Assembly (NCBI RefSeq): GCF_025961575.1
Contig: NZ_JAOQNX010000025.1
Coordinates: 1-64,000, forward strand
Source: Rhodoblastus acidophilus
Lineage (GTDB): Bacteria; Pseudomonadota; Alphaproteobacteria; Rhizobiales; Beijerinckiaceae
Reading direction: 5' to 3'
DNA: 64,000 nt
The notes beneath the pieces are model-generated. The model did not search any database. It had not been told where the DNA came from and saw nothing but the letters and a program-made list of their open reading frames with translations. A program made the translations under genes and the position numbers. The first letter of the stretch is position 1. The number at the start of each line of letters is the position of its first letter. Of the stretch, positions 42,500-54,157 are shown one piece after another.

Positions 42500-43903
42500 C
42501 TAAAGCACCTTCCCCGGATTCAGCGTCCCCTTCGGGTCCAGCGCGGTCTTGAAGCGGCGCATGACCTCCAGCGCCACCGGGTCCTTCACCCCTGGCAACA
42601 AATCGCGCTTCAGCACGCCAACGCCGTGCTCGGCGGAAATCGAACCGTGCATGCGCGTCACCACCGCATGGACCGCCTCGTTCAGCTCCTCCCAGCGCGC
42701 CAGAAACGCCGCCTTGTCGGCCCCGACCGGCTGGGTGATGTTGTAATGCACGTTGCCGTCGCCCATGTGCCCGAACGGCACGGGACGCGCGCCCGGAATG
42801 GTTTTTTCGACAATCGGCCCGGCCTCCGCCAAAAAGGCCGGAACCAGCGCCACGGGCAAGCACACGTCGTGCTTGATCGACCCGCCCTCGTGCTTCTGTT
42901 TTTCCGACAGATTTTCGCGCAGCGTCCAAAACGCTTTGCGCTGGTCGAGCGAGGCGGCGACCACCGCATCCTCAATGATGTCCTTTTCGAAGGCGGCTTC
43001 AAGCAGCGCCATCAACTTGTCTGCGAGCCCGGACGCCGATGGCGACGCCAGTTCCAGCAGCACATACCATTTGTGCTGGCCTTCGAGCGGTTCGCGCGCG
43101 CCTTCCGTGTGCGTTATGACGATCTCGATGCCAAACCGCGACATGAATTCAAAGGTCTTGAGGTCCGGCCCGGCAATGCTTTGGGCCAGCATCAGCAGCT
43201 CAAGGCATTTTTCCGGGCTGTCCAACCCGATCAGCGCCGTCTCCACCGCGCGCGGGCGCGGATAAAGTTTGACCACCGCCGCCGTGATCACGCCGAGCGT
43301 CCCCTCCGAGCCCATGAACACGTGCTTCAAATCGTAGCCGGTGTTGTCTTTGCGCAGTTTCGAAAGGTTGTTCAGCAGCTTGCCGTCGGCGAGGGCCACT
43401 TCCAGGCCGGTGACGAGGTCGCGGGCGTTGCCATAGGCGAGCACGGCGGTGCCGCCGGCGTTGGAGGCCAGATTGCCGCCGATGGTGCAGGACCCCTCGG
43501 CCGCCAGCGACAGCGGAAACAGCCGGTCGACGCTTTCGGCGGCTTCCTGCACTTTTTGCAGGGTGACGCCGGCTTCGACGATCATGGTGTTGGACGCCGG
43601 GTCGATCTCGCGAATCTTGTCGAGCCGGTTCAGCGACAGCAGGATTTGCGTGCCGGATTGATCGGTGATCTGGCCGCCGACGAGCCCGGTATTGCCGCCC
43701 TGCGGTACAATTTTCAGGCCATGGGCGTCGGCATAGCCGAGCACCGCCGCCACTTCTTGCGCCGAGCCGGGGCGAACCACGCAAGCCGCCTTGCCATGCC
43801 AGAGGTCGCGCGGCTCGCTCATATAGCCGGCCATATCGGCGCCGGTCAGCACATATTTGTCGCCGACAATGTCCGCGAGCGCCTTGGCGATTTGCTCAGC
43901 CAT
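42500..43903 (-). CDS. FAD-linked oxidase (D-2-hydroxyacid dehydrogenase type)
   Basis: 467 residues. The FAD-binding PP-loop region (VVRPGSAQEVAAVL, then VPQGGNTGLVGGQ) and EGSCTIGGNLASNAGG identify the vanillyl-alcohol-oxidase fold. The C-terminal domain has HMGDGNVHYNI and HGVGVLKRD, typical of GlcD, D-lactate and D-2-hydroxyglutarate dehydrogenases. It oxidises a D-2-hydroxyacid and passes electrons to an acceptor protein or quinone. No GlcE/GlcF partners are nearby, which favours a stand-alone D-lactate or D-2-hydroxyglutarate type. Confidence 0.9.
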   Translation of the reverse strand: MAEQIAKALADIVGDKYVLTGADMAGYMSEPRDLWHGKAACVVRPGSAQEVAAVLGYADAHGLKIVPQGGNTGLVGGQITDQSGTQILLSLNRLDKIREIDPASNTMIVEAGVTLQKVQEAAESVDRLFPLSLAAEGSCTIGGNLASNAGGTAVLAYGNARDLVTGLEVALADGKLLNNLSKLRKDNTGYDLKHVFMGSEGTLGVITAAVVKLYPRPRAVETALIGLDSPEKCLELLMLAQSIAGPDLKTFEFMSRFGIEIVITHTEGAREPLEGQHKWYVLLELASPSASGLADKLMALLEAAFEKDIIEDAVVAASLDQRKAFWTLRENLSEKQKHEGGSIKHDVCLPVALVPAFLAEAGPIVEKTIPGARPVPFGHMGDGNVHYNITQPVGADKAAFLARWEELNEAVHAVVTRMHGSISAEHGVGVLKRDLLPGVKDPVALEVMRRFKTALDPKGTLNPGKVL

Positions 43904-43917
43904 TTCATCCTCAAACG

Positions 43918-45183
43918 TCAGCCAAGCAGGCGGCGCTTCTTCTTCGCGCGCAAAGCTTTGGCGAAAATCCCGATGACCTCCACATGCGGCGAATAGAGGA
44001 ATTGGTCAACAGGAATGACGCGGTCCAGCGCATAGCCGCCGGCGACCAAAATCTTGGCGTCGCGGGCAAAAGTCTGGGCGTTGCAGGACACCGCCGCGAT
44101 TTTCGGGATGCTGCTGCGCGCGAGTTCGCGGGCTTGCGCCTCGGCGCCGGCCCGGGGCGGGTCGAACACCAGGGCGTCGAATTTTTCCAGCTCCGCCGGG
44201 AGCAGCGGGCGGACGAACAGGTCGCGGACCTCGCCCTTCACCCCGCGCAGGTTTTGGGTATTGTGCGCGGCGCGCAAACAGGCGTTGAGCGCCGCCGCGT
44301 CGCTCTCGACGCAGAAAACCTCCGCCTGTTCCGCCAGCCGCAGGGCGAAAGCGCCGGAGCCGGAGAACAGGTCGGCGCATTTTTTCGCCCCCGAAAGCGC
44401 GTCGACGACCACGGAGGTCAAAACCTCCTCGCCGGCCGCCGTCGCCTGCAAAAACCCGCCCGGCGGCGGCGTCACCACCGCGCGCCCCGAAACAATTTCC
44501 GGCGCGCGGCGCTCGATCAGCACAATGCCGTGGTTGGAGATGCGCGCGAGGTCAAGTTTTTGCGCCGCCGCGATCAGAGCCTGTTCGGTGTCGAAATCGA
44601 GCTTGCCGCAGCCGCGCACGTCGACGTCGAGCCCGGTTCGCGAGCCGGTGACGACGATGTCGAGCGGCTTTTCCGTCCCGGCGAGTTTTTCGGCGATCTC
44701 GCGCGCCGCGGCGACGGCGCCGGCCATGTCTGGCGCGAGAATGGGGCAGGCGTCGAGTTCAAAAATCTTGTGGCTGCGGGCCTCCATAAAGCCGACGCGG
44801 GCGCGGCCACGGAAATCGAAGCGGGCGTGAAAGGTGGCGCGGCGCCGGCCCGCGCCCCAGGCGGCGCGCAGCGGCGCCACTTCGGCGGCGAGTCCGGCAT
44901 GGCGCAGGGCGTCCACCACAAGGCTGCGCTTCCATTCGGCATAGGCGTCGGGCGCCAGCGTCTGCACGGCGCAGCCGCCGCAGGCGGAAAAGTGCGGGCA
45001 GGGCGCGGCGACCCGGTCCGCCGATGGTTTTAAGACCTCGACCAGCCGGCCGCGTTCGCCGTCGACTTCGGCCAAGACCTCCTCGCCGGGCAGGGCGAAG
45101 GGGACGAAGACAGGGCCTTTGGCCATGCCGTCGCCGCGCGAGGTCAATTTGTCGATGAAAAGTCGGGCGTTGAGGTCGATCAC
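43918..45183 (-). CDS. 23S rRNA (uracil-5)-methyltransferase family protein
   Basis: 421 residues from a GTG that overlaps the tlyA stop (GTGA). It has a short TRAM-like N-terminal part and an iron-sulfur cysteine set, C62-x5-C68-x2-C71, with a fourth Cys in DACPIL. The SAM-binding motif is DLFSGSGAF, FDPPRAGA is the DPP motif, and the catalytic Cys is in VSCNAQTFARD. This is the RlmD/RlmC (RumA/RumB) group, which makes 5-methyluridine in 23S rRNA; which uridine is modified cannot be read from the sequence. Coupling with tlyA puts two RNA-methylation genes in one operon. Confidence 0.9.
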   Translation of the reverse strand: MIDLNARLFIDKLTSRGDGMAKGPVFVPFALPGEEVLAEVDGERGRLVEVLKPSADRVAAPCPHFSACGGCAVQTLAPDAYAEWKRSLVVDALRHAGLAAEVAPLRAAWGAGRRRATFHARFDFRGRARVGFMEARSHKIFELDACPILAPDMAGAVAAAREIAEKLAGTEKPLDIVVTGSRTGLDVDVRGCGKLDFDTEQALIAAAQKLDLARISNHGIVLIERRAPEIVSGRAVVTPPPGGFLQATAAGEEVLTSVVVDALSGAKKCADLFSGSGAFALRLAEQAEVFCVESDAAALNACLRAAHNTQNLRGVKGEVRDLFVRPLLPAELEKFDALVFDPPRAGAEAQARELARSSIPKIAAVSCNAQTFARDAKILVAGGYALDRVIPVDQFLYSPHVEVIGIFAKALRAKKKRRLLG

Positions 45184-45905
45184 GCGCGGCGCGCTCCTAA
45201 CAAGAATTCCACATTGCCGTCGCCGCCGTGGATCGGCGAAGGGACGACGCCCAGCACGCGCCAGCCCAGGCCGGCGACCAAGGTTTTGATCTTTTCGCAG
45301 ATTTTTTCGCGCACGAGCGCGTCGCGGACAAACCCTTTTCGGACTTGCTCCGGCCCCGCCTCGAACTGCGGTTTTATGAGAATCGCGGCCTCGGCGCCGG
45401 GACCGGCCAGGGCGAGGACCGGCGGCAGGACCAGGGCGAGCGAGATAAAGCTGACATCGCAAACGATCAGTTCCGGCGCCCCCGGCAGGTCGGCCAAGGT
45501 CAGCTTGCGCGCGTCGAATTTTTCGAAGGCGGTCACGCGTGGATCGCGCGCGATCTTTTCGTGCAATTGGCCGGAGCCCACGTCCACGCAGGTTACATGC
45601 GCCGCGCCGCGAGACAGCAGCACGTCGGCGAACCCGCCGGTCGAGGCGCCGATGTCCAGCGCGCGCTTGCCCTCCGGCAAAATGCCAAAGGCCTCAAGCG
45701 CCGCCGCCAGTTTGACGCCGCCCCGCGACACCCAGGGATAGGGGGCCTCCGCCTCGATCTTCGCCGCCTCGTCCACGGGTTCGGACGGTTTCGTCACCAA
45801 AATCCCGTCGCGGCGCACCAGCCCGGCCTCGATCGCCTCGCGCGCCTTGGCGCGGCTTGGGAAAAGCCCGCGGGCGACCAGGGCCATATCTGCGCGCTGG
45901 GTCAT
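45180..45905 (-). CDS. tlyA: TlyA-family rRNA (cytidine-2'-O)-methyltransferase
   Basis: 241 residues from the ATG at 45905. An S4 RNA-binding domain comes first (ADMALVARGLFPSRAKAREA, then RRDGILVTKPSEPV), followed by the VSRGGVKLAAALEAFG linker and an FtsJ-like methyltransferase with LDIGASTGGF and CDVSFISL and a KPQFEAG motif. In mycobacteria TlyA 2'-O-methylates cytidines in 16S and 23S rRNA and gives capreomycin sensitivity; the family is also called a haemolysin, which is considered a misnomer. In many alphaproteobacteria it sits just after dxs; here dxs lies 1.7 kb away, beyond the DUF3422 gene. Confidence 0.93.
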   Translation of the reverse strand: MTQRADMALVARGLFPSRAKAREAIEAGLVRRDGILVTKPSEPVDEAAKIEAEAPYPWVSRGGVKLAAALEAFGILPEGKRALDIGASTGGFADVLLSRGAAHVTCVDVGSGQLHEKIARDPRVTAFEKFDARKLTLADLPGAPELIVCDVSFISLALVLPPVLALAGPGAEAAILIKPQFEAGPEQVRKGFVRDALVREKICEKIKTLVAGLGWRVLGVVPSPIHGGDGNVEFLLGARRA

Positions 45906-46001
45906 GAACTGTCCTTGGGGATCGGGCGAAAGCGGGGCTTGTCGAGCGCGAAGCTTCCTGCGCCTATCACATCGGGACGCGCGAGAGAAGCGGCGGGGCG
46001 C

Positions 46002-47642
46002 ATGGACGACACATCCGAAAAAATCGCGGTTCGGACTTTTCGCCAGATCCTGTTCTGGCCGTTGCAGCTGATGCCGCTGTCGGCGCCGCGCGCCCAGCAT
46101 TGGGACGCGCTGGAGGAGCATTCCGACTGGATGCGCCTCGAAGACGATTTTCCCTCCGATGTCGGGCGCTACCGCGAGCGCCACTATCGCGAATTCGTCG
46201 CCTTCCTGCCCCACGTCCAGCGTTTTCTCTACGGGGAGCGCGGCGGCGCCGCGAGCTATGGCGAGTCGCCGCTGCGGATTTACCGGCGCAAGAACATTTC
46301 CGCCGTGCGGGTGCGCGCGCCGGATGAAACGGAAAGCCGCACGTTTCGGGTCAAACACGCCGACGTCTATTTCTTCTTCGACGCCGACGTGATCATCCCC
46401 GTGATCGAAATCTGGGCCGACGACATCGACCTCGACATCGCCCTGGACACGATGAACCGGTTCGGACGCGCCTATCCCTCAGGCTGGGACGAGCGCGGCG
46501 AGCCCGCCAATTGCTTTGACAGCGTTGAATGGCTCGACGCCGATGGCGCCCCTCTCGCCCAGTCCGATCTCGGCGACATCGAGCGGTTTTATTCGGCTGT
46601 GGTCAGCGAACAGGTGGTGGAGATCGGCGCCCATTGGGATTTTCTCTTGCGCCCGATGCGTCTCCACCGCGCCGGGGTCAACGCTCCGGTGCGCTACCGT
46701 CCGCTGGAATTCCATCGCATGCCGCTGATGGCGTTTTTGGCGGTGGACGATCCCTTGCGCCTCACCCGCGCCGAATTCGTGCGGCTTGCCTATTCCGCCG
46801 CGCCGGGCCCGCGCAAAGCGCTGCCGATGTCCACCGCCTTTCTCGAGAATTTCGAGAAAAACCACTGTTACGACCGTTACTTCGATCCCGAGCGCAGCGA
46901 TCCCGACTGGCTCAATATGCGGATCATGTGCACGGCCCAGGCCTTTGTCATGGTCGGGCGATCAGGCGACCCCGCCTATGCCGATCCCGAGCGCGGCTAT
47001 CTCGGCCAGTTCCGCCACCAGTTCTTCATGCTCGGCATGATCGCGCATTTCCATCGCGCGGCGGTGCTGATGATGTCGAACCGCCTTGTCGAGGTGATCC
47101 GCCGGCTCGACCCCGGCGACGGCCGCACCGTCGGGCGGTTCCGCCGCGACATTCGCAACCTCTCCGCCGCCTTCCTGCGCTTCACCCACCGCTATTATTT
47201 TTCCGAAGTCTCGGACCAGGCGGTGCTGCGCGACATTTTTAAGATGTGGTCGACGCAGCTCGGCACGGCGGCGCTGTTTCAGGAGCTGCGCGACGAGGTC
47301 AATGACGGCGAAAGTTTTATGGAGGCCGATCTGTTGCGCCGTCAGGCCGTGACCATCCTGCAACTCACCGTGGTCACCATGCTCAGCCTGATCGGCACGG
47401 TCACCACCGGTTTTCTCGGAATGAACATTTTCGCGCATGCCGACCTGCCGCCCTGGGACCGGTTCCAGATCTTCCTGGCGGTGTTCATCCCGACCACGCT
47501 GCTCACCTTCTACACGGTGATGAAGTCGCGGCGGCTCGCCAACTTTTTGGACGCGCTGGGCAATGAGCGGGCGAGCTGGGCGCTGCGCTTCAAGGCGCTG
47601 GCCCATGTCTGGCGGCGCGGCGAGGGGGATTTTGGCGAGTGA
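46002..47642 (+). CDS. DUF3422 protein, CorA-like membrane protein
   Basis: 546 residues from the ATG at 46002; the open frame upstream is antisense to tlyA and not coding. The long cytoplasmic part has the DUF3422 pattern (RIYRRKNISAVRVRAPDET, NMRIMCTAQAFVMVGRSGD, RRLDPGDGRTVGRFRRDI). At the C-terminus two hydrophobic helices, LQLTVVTMLSLIGTVTTGFLG and FQIFLAVFIPTTLLTFYTV, enclose the tripeptide GMN, as in CorA magnesium channels. A divalent-cation transport role is therefore likely. It is divergent from tlyA and convergent with dxs. Confidence 0.82.
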   Translation: MDDTSEKIAVRTFRQILFWPLQLMPLSAPRAQHWDALEEHSDWMRLEDDFPSDVGRYRERHYREFVAFLPHVQRFLYGERGGAASYGESPLRIYRRKNISAVRVRAPDETESRTFRVKHADVYFFFDADVIIPVIEIWADDIDLDIALDTMNRFGRAYPSGWDERGEPANCFDSVEWLDADGAPLAQSDLGDIERFYSAVVSEQVVEIGAHWDFLLRPMRLHRAGVNAPVRYRPLEFHRMPLMAFLAVDDPLRLTRAEFVRLAYSAAPGPRKALPMSTAFLENFEKNHCYDRYFDPERSDPDWLNMRIMCTAQAFVMVGRSGDPAYADPERGYLGQFRHQFFMLGMIAHFHRAAVLMMSNRLVEVIRRLDPGDGRTVGRFRRDIRNLSAAFLRFTHRYYFSEVSDQAVLRDIFKMWSTQLGTAALFQELRDEVNDGESFMEADLLRRQAVTILQLTVVTMLSLIGTVTTGFLGMNIFAHADLPPWDRFQIFLAVFIPTTLLTFYTVMKSRRLANFLDALGNERASWALRFKALAHVWRRGEGDFGE

Positions 47643-47650
47643 CGGCGCCC

Positions 47651-47673
47651 CTTCTCCCCTTGCGGGAGAAGGG
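47651..47673. terminator. Bidirectional hairpin between DUF3422 and dxs
   Basis: CCTTCTCCC (47651-47659) pairs with GGGAGAAGG (47665-47673) in the 37-bp gap between two convergent genes. The same stem sequence recurs after ppdK at 52559, so it is a dispersed palindrome used as a terminator. Confidence 0.7.
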
Positions 47674-47679
47674 AGAGCC

Positions 47680-49599
47680 TCAGGCCCGAGCCGCCACAGC
47701 CGGGGCCTTGCCCAGCACGCTCAAAACCTTGGCGACGATGCCCGCCGTATCCAGGCCGGCCTTGGCGTAAAGCTTCTCCGGGCTGTCGTGGTCGAGATAG
47801 ACGTCGGGCAGCACCATGGCGCGCGCCTTCAGGCCGCGATCGAGAAAACCGTCCTCGGCGAGCTGCTGCAGCACATAGGAGCCGAAGCCGCCGATTGACC
47901 CCTCTTCCACGGTGATCAGCGCCTCATGCGAGGAAGCGAGCTGGCGCACCAGTTCGACGTCCAGCGGCTTGGCGAAGCGGGCGTCGGCGACCGTCACCGA
48001 AATCCCCTGCGCCGCCAGCTGGTCGGCGGCGTTCAGCGCCTCGTAGAGACGCGGGCCGAGCGTCAGGATGGCGACCTTGTCGCCCTTCCGCACAATGCGG
48101 CCCTTGCCGATTTCGAGCGGAACGCCCTCTTGCGGCATCTCCACGCCAAAACCGTCGCCGCGCGGATAGCGCAGCGCGATCGGGCCATCGTCATGGGCGA
48201 CGGCGGTCGCGACCATATGCACCAGCTCCGCCTCATCGGCGGCGGCCATGATCACCATATTCGGCAGGCAGCCCAGGAAGGCCACGTCGAACGCGCCCGC
48301 ATGGGTGGCGCCGTCGGCGCCGACCAGACCGGCGCGGTCGATGGCGAAGCGCACCGGCAGCTTTTGCAGCGACACGTCGTGCATCACCTGATCATAGGCG
48401 CGCTGCAGGAAGGTCGAATAAATCGCGCAGAACGGCTTCAAGCCTTCGGCGGCGAGGCCCGCCGCAAAGGTCACCGCATGCTGCTCGGCGATGCCCACGT
48501 CGAAGGTGCGGTCCGGGAACACATGTTCGAACAGGTCGACGCCGGTGCCGCTCGGCATGGCCGCGGTGACCGCGACGATCTTGGGGTCCTTCTCGCCCTC
48601 CTTGGCCAGCGACTGGCCAAAAACCTTGGTGAAGGACGGCGCATTGGCCTTGGGCTTGAACTGCGCGCCGGTGACCACGTCGAACTTGTTGACGCCGTGG
48701 TACTTGTCCTTGGCGGCTTCGGCCGGCGGATAGCCCTTGCCCTTCTGCGTGACGACATGCAGCAGCACGGGGCCGCCGGGATCGGTGTCGCGCACGTTTT
48801 TCAGCACGGGCAGCAGATGGTCGAGATTATGGCCGTCGATCGGGCCGATATAGTAAAAGCCCAGTTCCTCGAACAGCGTGCCGCCGGTGACATAGGTGCG
48901 GGCGTGCTCGACGGCGCGGGTCAGCGCCCGGTCGACGCTCTTCGGCAAATGGGCGGAAATCTGCTTGCCGACGTCGCGCAGTTTCAGGAAATTCTTGTCC
49001 GAGGACAGGCGGGCCAAATAGGACGACATGGCGCCGGTCGGCGGCGCGATCGACATGTCATTGTCGTTGAGGATCACGGTCAGCCGCGATTGCATGGCGC
49101 CGGCATTGTTCATCGCCTCAAAGGCCATGCCGGCCGACATCGAGCCGTCGCCGATCACGGCGACCACATGATTGTCGCGCTTCAGCAGATCGCGGGCCAC
49201 GGCCATGCCGACGCCGACGGAAATCGAGGTCGACGAATGTCCGGCGCCAAACGGGTCGTATTCGCTCTCGGCGCGCTTGGTGAAGCCGGAGAGGCCGCCG
49301 CCCTGGCGCAGCGTCTTGATGCGGTCGCGCCGTCCGGTGAGAATCTTGTGCGGATAGGCCTGGTGTCCCACGTCCCAGATCAGCCGGTCGTCGGGCGTGT
49401 TGAATACGTAGTGCAGCGCAACGGTGAGTTCGACCACGCCGAGGCTCGAGCCCAGGTGCCCGCCGGTGACCGCCACCGTATCGATCGTCGCGCGACGGAC
49501 TTCATCGGCCAGGGCCCTGAGGTCGCTTTCCGGAAGACGGCGCAGATCGGCGGGGATTTTCACCTTGTCGAGCAGGGATTGTTTCGTCAAATCAGTCAC
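47680..49599 (-). CDS. dxs: 1-deoxy-D-xylulose-5-phosphate synthase
   Basis: 639 residues, full length. The thiamine-diphosphate domain has [19 protein letters not shown] near the start and [18 protein letters not shown] as the ThDP/Mg motif. The transketolase pyrimidine-binding domain follows ([17 protein letters not shown], with the catalytic Glu/His region), then a C-terminal domain. It condenses pyruvate and glyceraldehyde 3-phosphate to DXP, the first step of the MEP isoprenoid pathway and a source for thiamine and B6 rings. It is transcribed alone here. Confidence 0.96.
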   Translation of the reverse strand: MTDLTKQSLLDKVKIPADLRRLPESDLRALADEVRRATIDTVAVTGGHLGSSLGVVELTVALHYVFNTPDDRLIWDVGHQAYPHKILTGRRDRIKTLRQGGGLSGFTKRAESEYDPFGAGHSSTSISVGVGMAVARDLLKRDNHVVAVIGDGSMSAGMAFEAMNNAGAMQSRLTVILNDNDMSIAPPTGAMSSYLARLSSDKNFLKLRDVGKQISAHLPKSVDRALTRAVEHARTYVTGGTLFEELGFYYIGPIDGHNLDHLLPVLKNVRDTDPGGPVLLHVVTQKGKGYPPAEAAKDKYHGVNKFDVVTGAQFKPKANAPSFTKVFGQSLAKEGEKDPKIVAVTAAMPSGTGVDLFEHVFPDRTFDVGIAEQHAVTFAAGLAAEGLKPFCAIYSTFLQRAYDQVMHDVSLQKLPVRFAIDRAGLVGADGATHAGAFDVAFLGCLPNMVIMAAADEAELVHMVATAVAHDDGPIALRYPRGDGFGVEMPQEGVPLEIGKGRIVRKGDKVAILTLGPRLYEALNAADQLAAQGISVTVADARFAKPLDVELVRQLASSHEALITVEEGSIGGFGSYVLQQLAEDGFLDRGLKARAMVLPDVYLDHDSPEKLYAKAGLDTAGIVAKVLSVLGKAPAVAARA

Positions 49600-49862
49600 A
49601 GCGCACTCAATATCTCACGGGCTCCGGGAGCCAAGGCGAATGGCTGCTTTACACGCAACCGCTCGCTGGGGCAATGAATCCCGCGCAAGTTTGTGACGCA
49701 GGGGCCCCGACAGGCTATAGCCTTTTGTTTAGGGAACACCTTGACGCGCTTGCGCCGGGCGGTATTCATCCTGTTGGTTCCCGTCGGGGAGGCGGAGCCT
49801 GCCCGCGGGCCATTCAGCTTCGCGTGGCGTCACTCTGTGTCGGACGCTAAAGGAAAACAACA

Positions 49863-52541
<2,679 letters not shown>

Positions 52542-52558
52542 CGAGACCCGCGACGTCT

Positions 52559-52637
52559 CCTTCTCCCCTTGCGGGAGAAGGTGGCTCGCGCCAATGGGCG
52601 TCGAAAGACGCCCGTCTTTCGACGGGCTTTGGCGCGA
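52559..52637. repeat. Composite palindromic repeat after ppdK
   Basis: CCTTCTCCC/GGGAGAAGG (52559-52581) is followed by GTCGAAAGAC/GTCTTTCGAC (52600-52623), the latter nested in an outer CTCGCGCCAA ... TTGGCGCGAG pair (about 52585-52638). The first stem should terminate ppdK transcription. Confidence 0.7.
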
Positions 52638-52670
52638 GACGGATGAGGGGGCGCCCGTCCCAGCACGACC

Positions 52671-52775
52671 GTCATGCCCGGGCTTGTCCCGGGCATCCAC
52701 GCCAGCCCGCAAGTCCAAAGCGGCGGCGGCAACGCGAAGCCTCCCTGCCGTCATTGCGAGCCAATGGGTCCGGCC
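52671..52775 (+). repeat. Left arm of long inverted repeat
   Basis: The first 50 bases (52671-52720, including ATGCCCGGG at 52674 and its partner CCCGGGCAT at 52688) are exactly reverse-complementary to 53303-53352. Similarity continues more loosely to the TCATTGCGAG motif at about 52751-52760, whose partner is at about 53261-53270. This unit type is common in alphaproteobacterial intergenic regions. Confidence 0.8.
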
Positions 52776-53108
52776 CTCGGCCGGCACACAGGCTCCGCGC
52801 CAGCGAGGGTCGGCCTTGGCCATTCCATTCATGAATGCGGAGGGTCCGGCGCGCTGAATTTTTGGTTCTTTATGGCGCCCTTGGCGCCCCCGGCAAACGG
52901 GCGATTTCGCGAAATTTCTACGCAGGGTTGAATGCGATTCGCGAAAAGTGATCGCAAATCGCGTGTTTTTCTGCATTTTCGTGAAAAAACCGCGCAAAAT
53001 GCGTCGGTTTTTGCGCGTACAACTCTGAGGTTGTTGCGGCGGCGATGCGGCGGTCGGGCTGCGCGATGGTCAGAAAAGGTCTCATATTTCAGCAGTTTGC
53101 GCTGAAAA

Positions 53109-53123
53109 GTTTCACGTGGAACA
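53109..53123. promoter_or_regulatory. parS-like ParB binding palindrome
   Basis: GTTTCACGTGGAACA differs from the bacterial parS consensus TGTTTCACGTGAAACA only in one inner arm base (a G for A), apart from the outermost left base, which is A here (53108) instead of T. The CACGTG core and both arms are palindromic except for one pair. ParB nucleates at such sites near the replication origin. I found no parA or parB gene in the window. Confidence 0.55.
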
Positions 53124-53249
53124 TAGCGGGAACAGATTTTTGGCGTTTGTCAAGTTGGCAAATCCATTTTCCACTTTTCACTCAATGGCGGTTTTGGCTT
53201 TGATTCGCTGACGCAGGCCATTCGTCGCTCGCGCGATCCCTGGATTGCT

Positions 53250-53352
53250 TCGCTTCGCTCGCAATGACGGCGCGGCGGGGTCGTTTTGCGTTCCCACCGA
53301 CCCTTTGGACTTGCGGGCTGGCGTGGATGCCCGGGACAAGCCCGGGCATGAC
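53250..53352 (-). repeat. Right arm of long inverted repeat
   Basis: The mirror copy of 52671-52775. Bases 53303-53352 are an exact reverse complement of 52671-52720; the remainder, towards CGCAATGACGG at about 53260, is a looser match. Further right (about 53436-53485) another palindrome has the core CGAGACGGCCGCC/GGCGGCC, related to the repeat at 37190. Confidence 0.8.
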
Positions 53353-53671
53353 GTGGGAGCGTAGCGTCAGGCCGTGGTGGCGCCGCCATTCTTCAGCGCA
53401 GCTTGCGCCGGCGTGAGGCGGGCGTGGACCGCCCTCGTGGTTCGAGACGGCCGCCTGCGGCGGCCTCCTCACCATGAGGGCTAACGGGTTGGGGCCGCGA
53501 CTTTTGCGCTCACGCGAATCATGCGTCGCTTGCAGGAGCACCGCGCCAGCCCCCCCTAATCGTAAACGAAACGCCCAAGCCAGACCCTTGCTGGCGCAGC
53601 ACGGCATGAACTGTTACCTCTGTTCAGCGTGACTGCGTTCACCGAGGCGAGCGAAGCTGCGGGGAATTTTT

Positions 53672-54091
53672 ATGCGCCAAACCCAAAAAGTCCTGACGCT
53701 CAAAACCAAGGGGCAGGGCCTCTACGAATTCACGCCGGAAGCCCGCGCCTTTTTGCGCGGCGCGCATCTGCGCCTGGGGCAACTCACCATTTTCTGCCGC
53801 CACACCTCAGCGTCGCTGCTGATCCAGGAAAACGCCGACCCCGCGGTGGTCGACGATCTCAAAACCTTTTTCGCCCATATCGCGCCCGAGGGCAGGGGCC
53901 TTTACGTCCATGACACCGAGGGCCCCGACGACATGCCGGCCCACATCCGCTCCGCTTTGACCCAAACCAGCCTGACCATCCCCTTCGCCGACGGCGAACT
54001 GGCTCTGGGGACCTGGCAGGGTATTTATCTGTTCGAGCACCGTCGCCCCGCCCACCATCGCGAAATCGTCTTGCACGCGCTCGGCGAATAG
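53672..54091 (+). CDS. yjbQ: YjbQ family protein (UPF0047)
   Basis: 139 residues. The family signature appears in order: QGLYEFTPEARAFLR, then GQLTIFCRHTSASLLIQENADP, then MPAHIRSALTQTSLTIPFAD, then LGTWQGIYLFEHRRPAHHRE. The conserved His in CRHTSAS and in the tail are the presumed active-site residues. E. coli YjbQ has weak thiamine-phosphate synthase activity; the physiological role is unsettled. It is 67 bp upstream of the MeaB/ArgK gene on the same strand. Confidence 0.92.
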   Translation: MRQTQKVLTLKTKGQGLYEFTPEARAFLRGAHLRLGQLTIFCRHTSASLLIQENADPAVVDDLKTFFAHIAPEGRGLYVHDTEGPDDMPAHIRSALTQTSLTIPFADGELALGTWQGIYLFEHRRPAHHREIVLHALGE

Positions 54092-54157
54092 TCGGCTTTT
54101 CATCCCGCGCTTTTGCCATTACCGAATGCGGGATCAAAGTCTGCCAAAGGTCCAGCC

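Larger units (their letters stand above)
52542..53671. other. 1.1-kb intergenic region with palindromes and a parS-like site
   Basis: No gene is convincing. The outer parts are made of extragenic palindromes in inverted orientation (52559-52775 and 53220-53490). The inner part (about 52850-53200) is lower in GC and rich in TTTTTGCG and GCGATT..AATCGC type short repeats. It contains the parS-like palindrome at 53109-53123. Confidence 0.6.

Noticed and set aside
47926-49677. 583-codon plus-strand frame opposite dxs
   Set aside because: Shadow of dxs; composition without protein signature, and dxs motifs are all on the minus strand.
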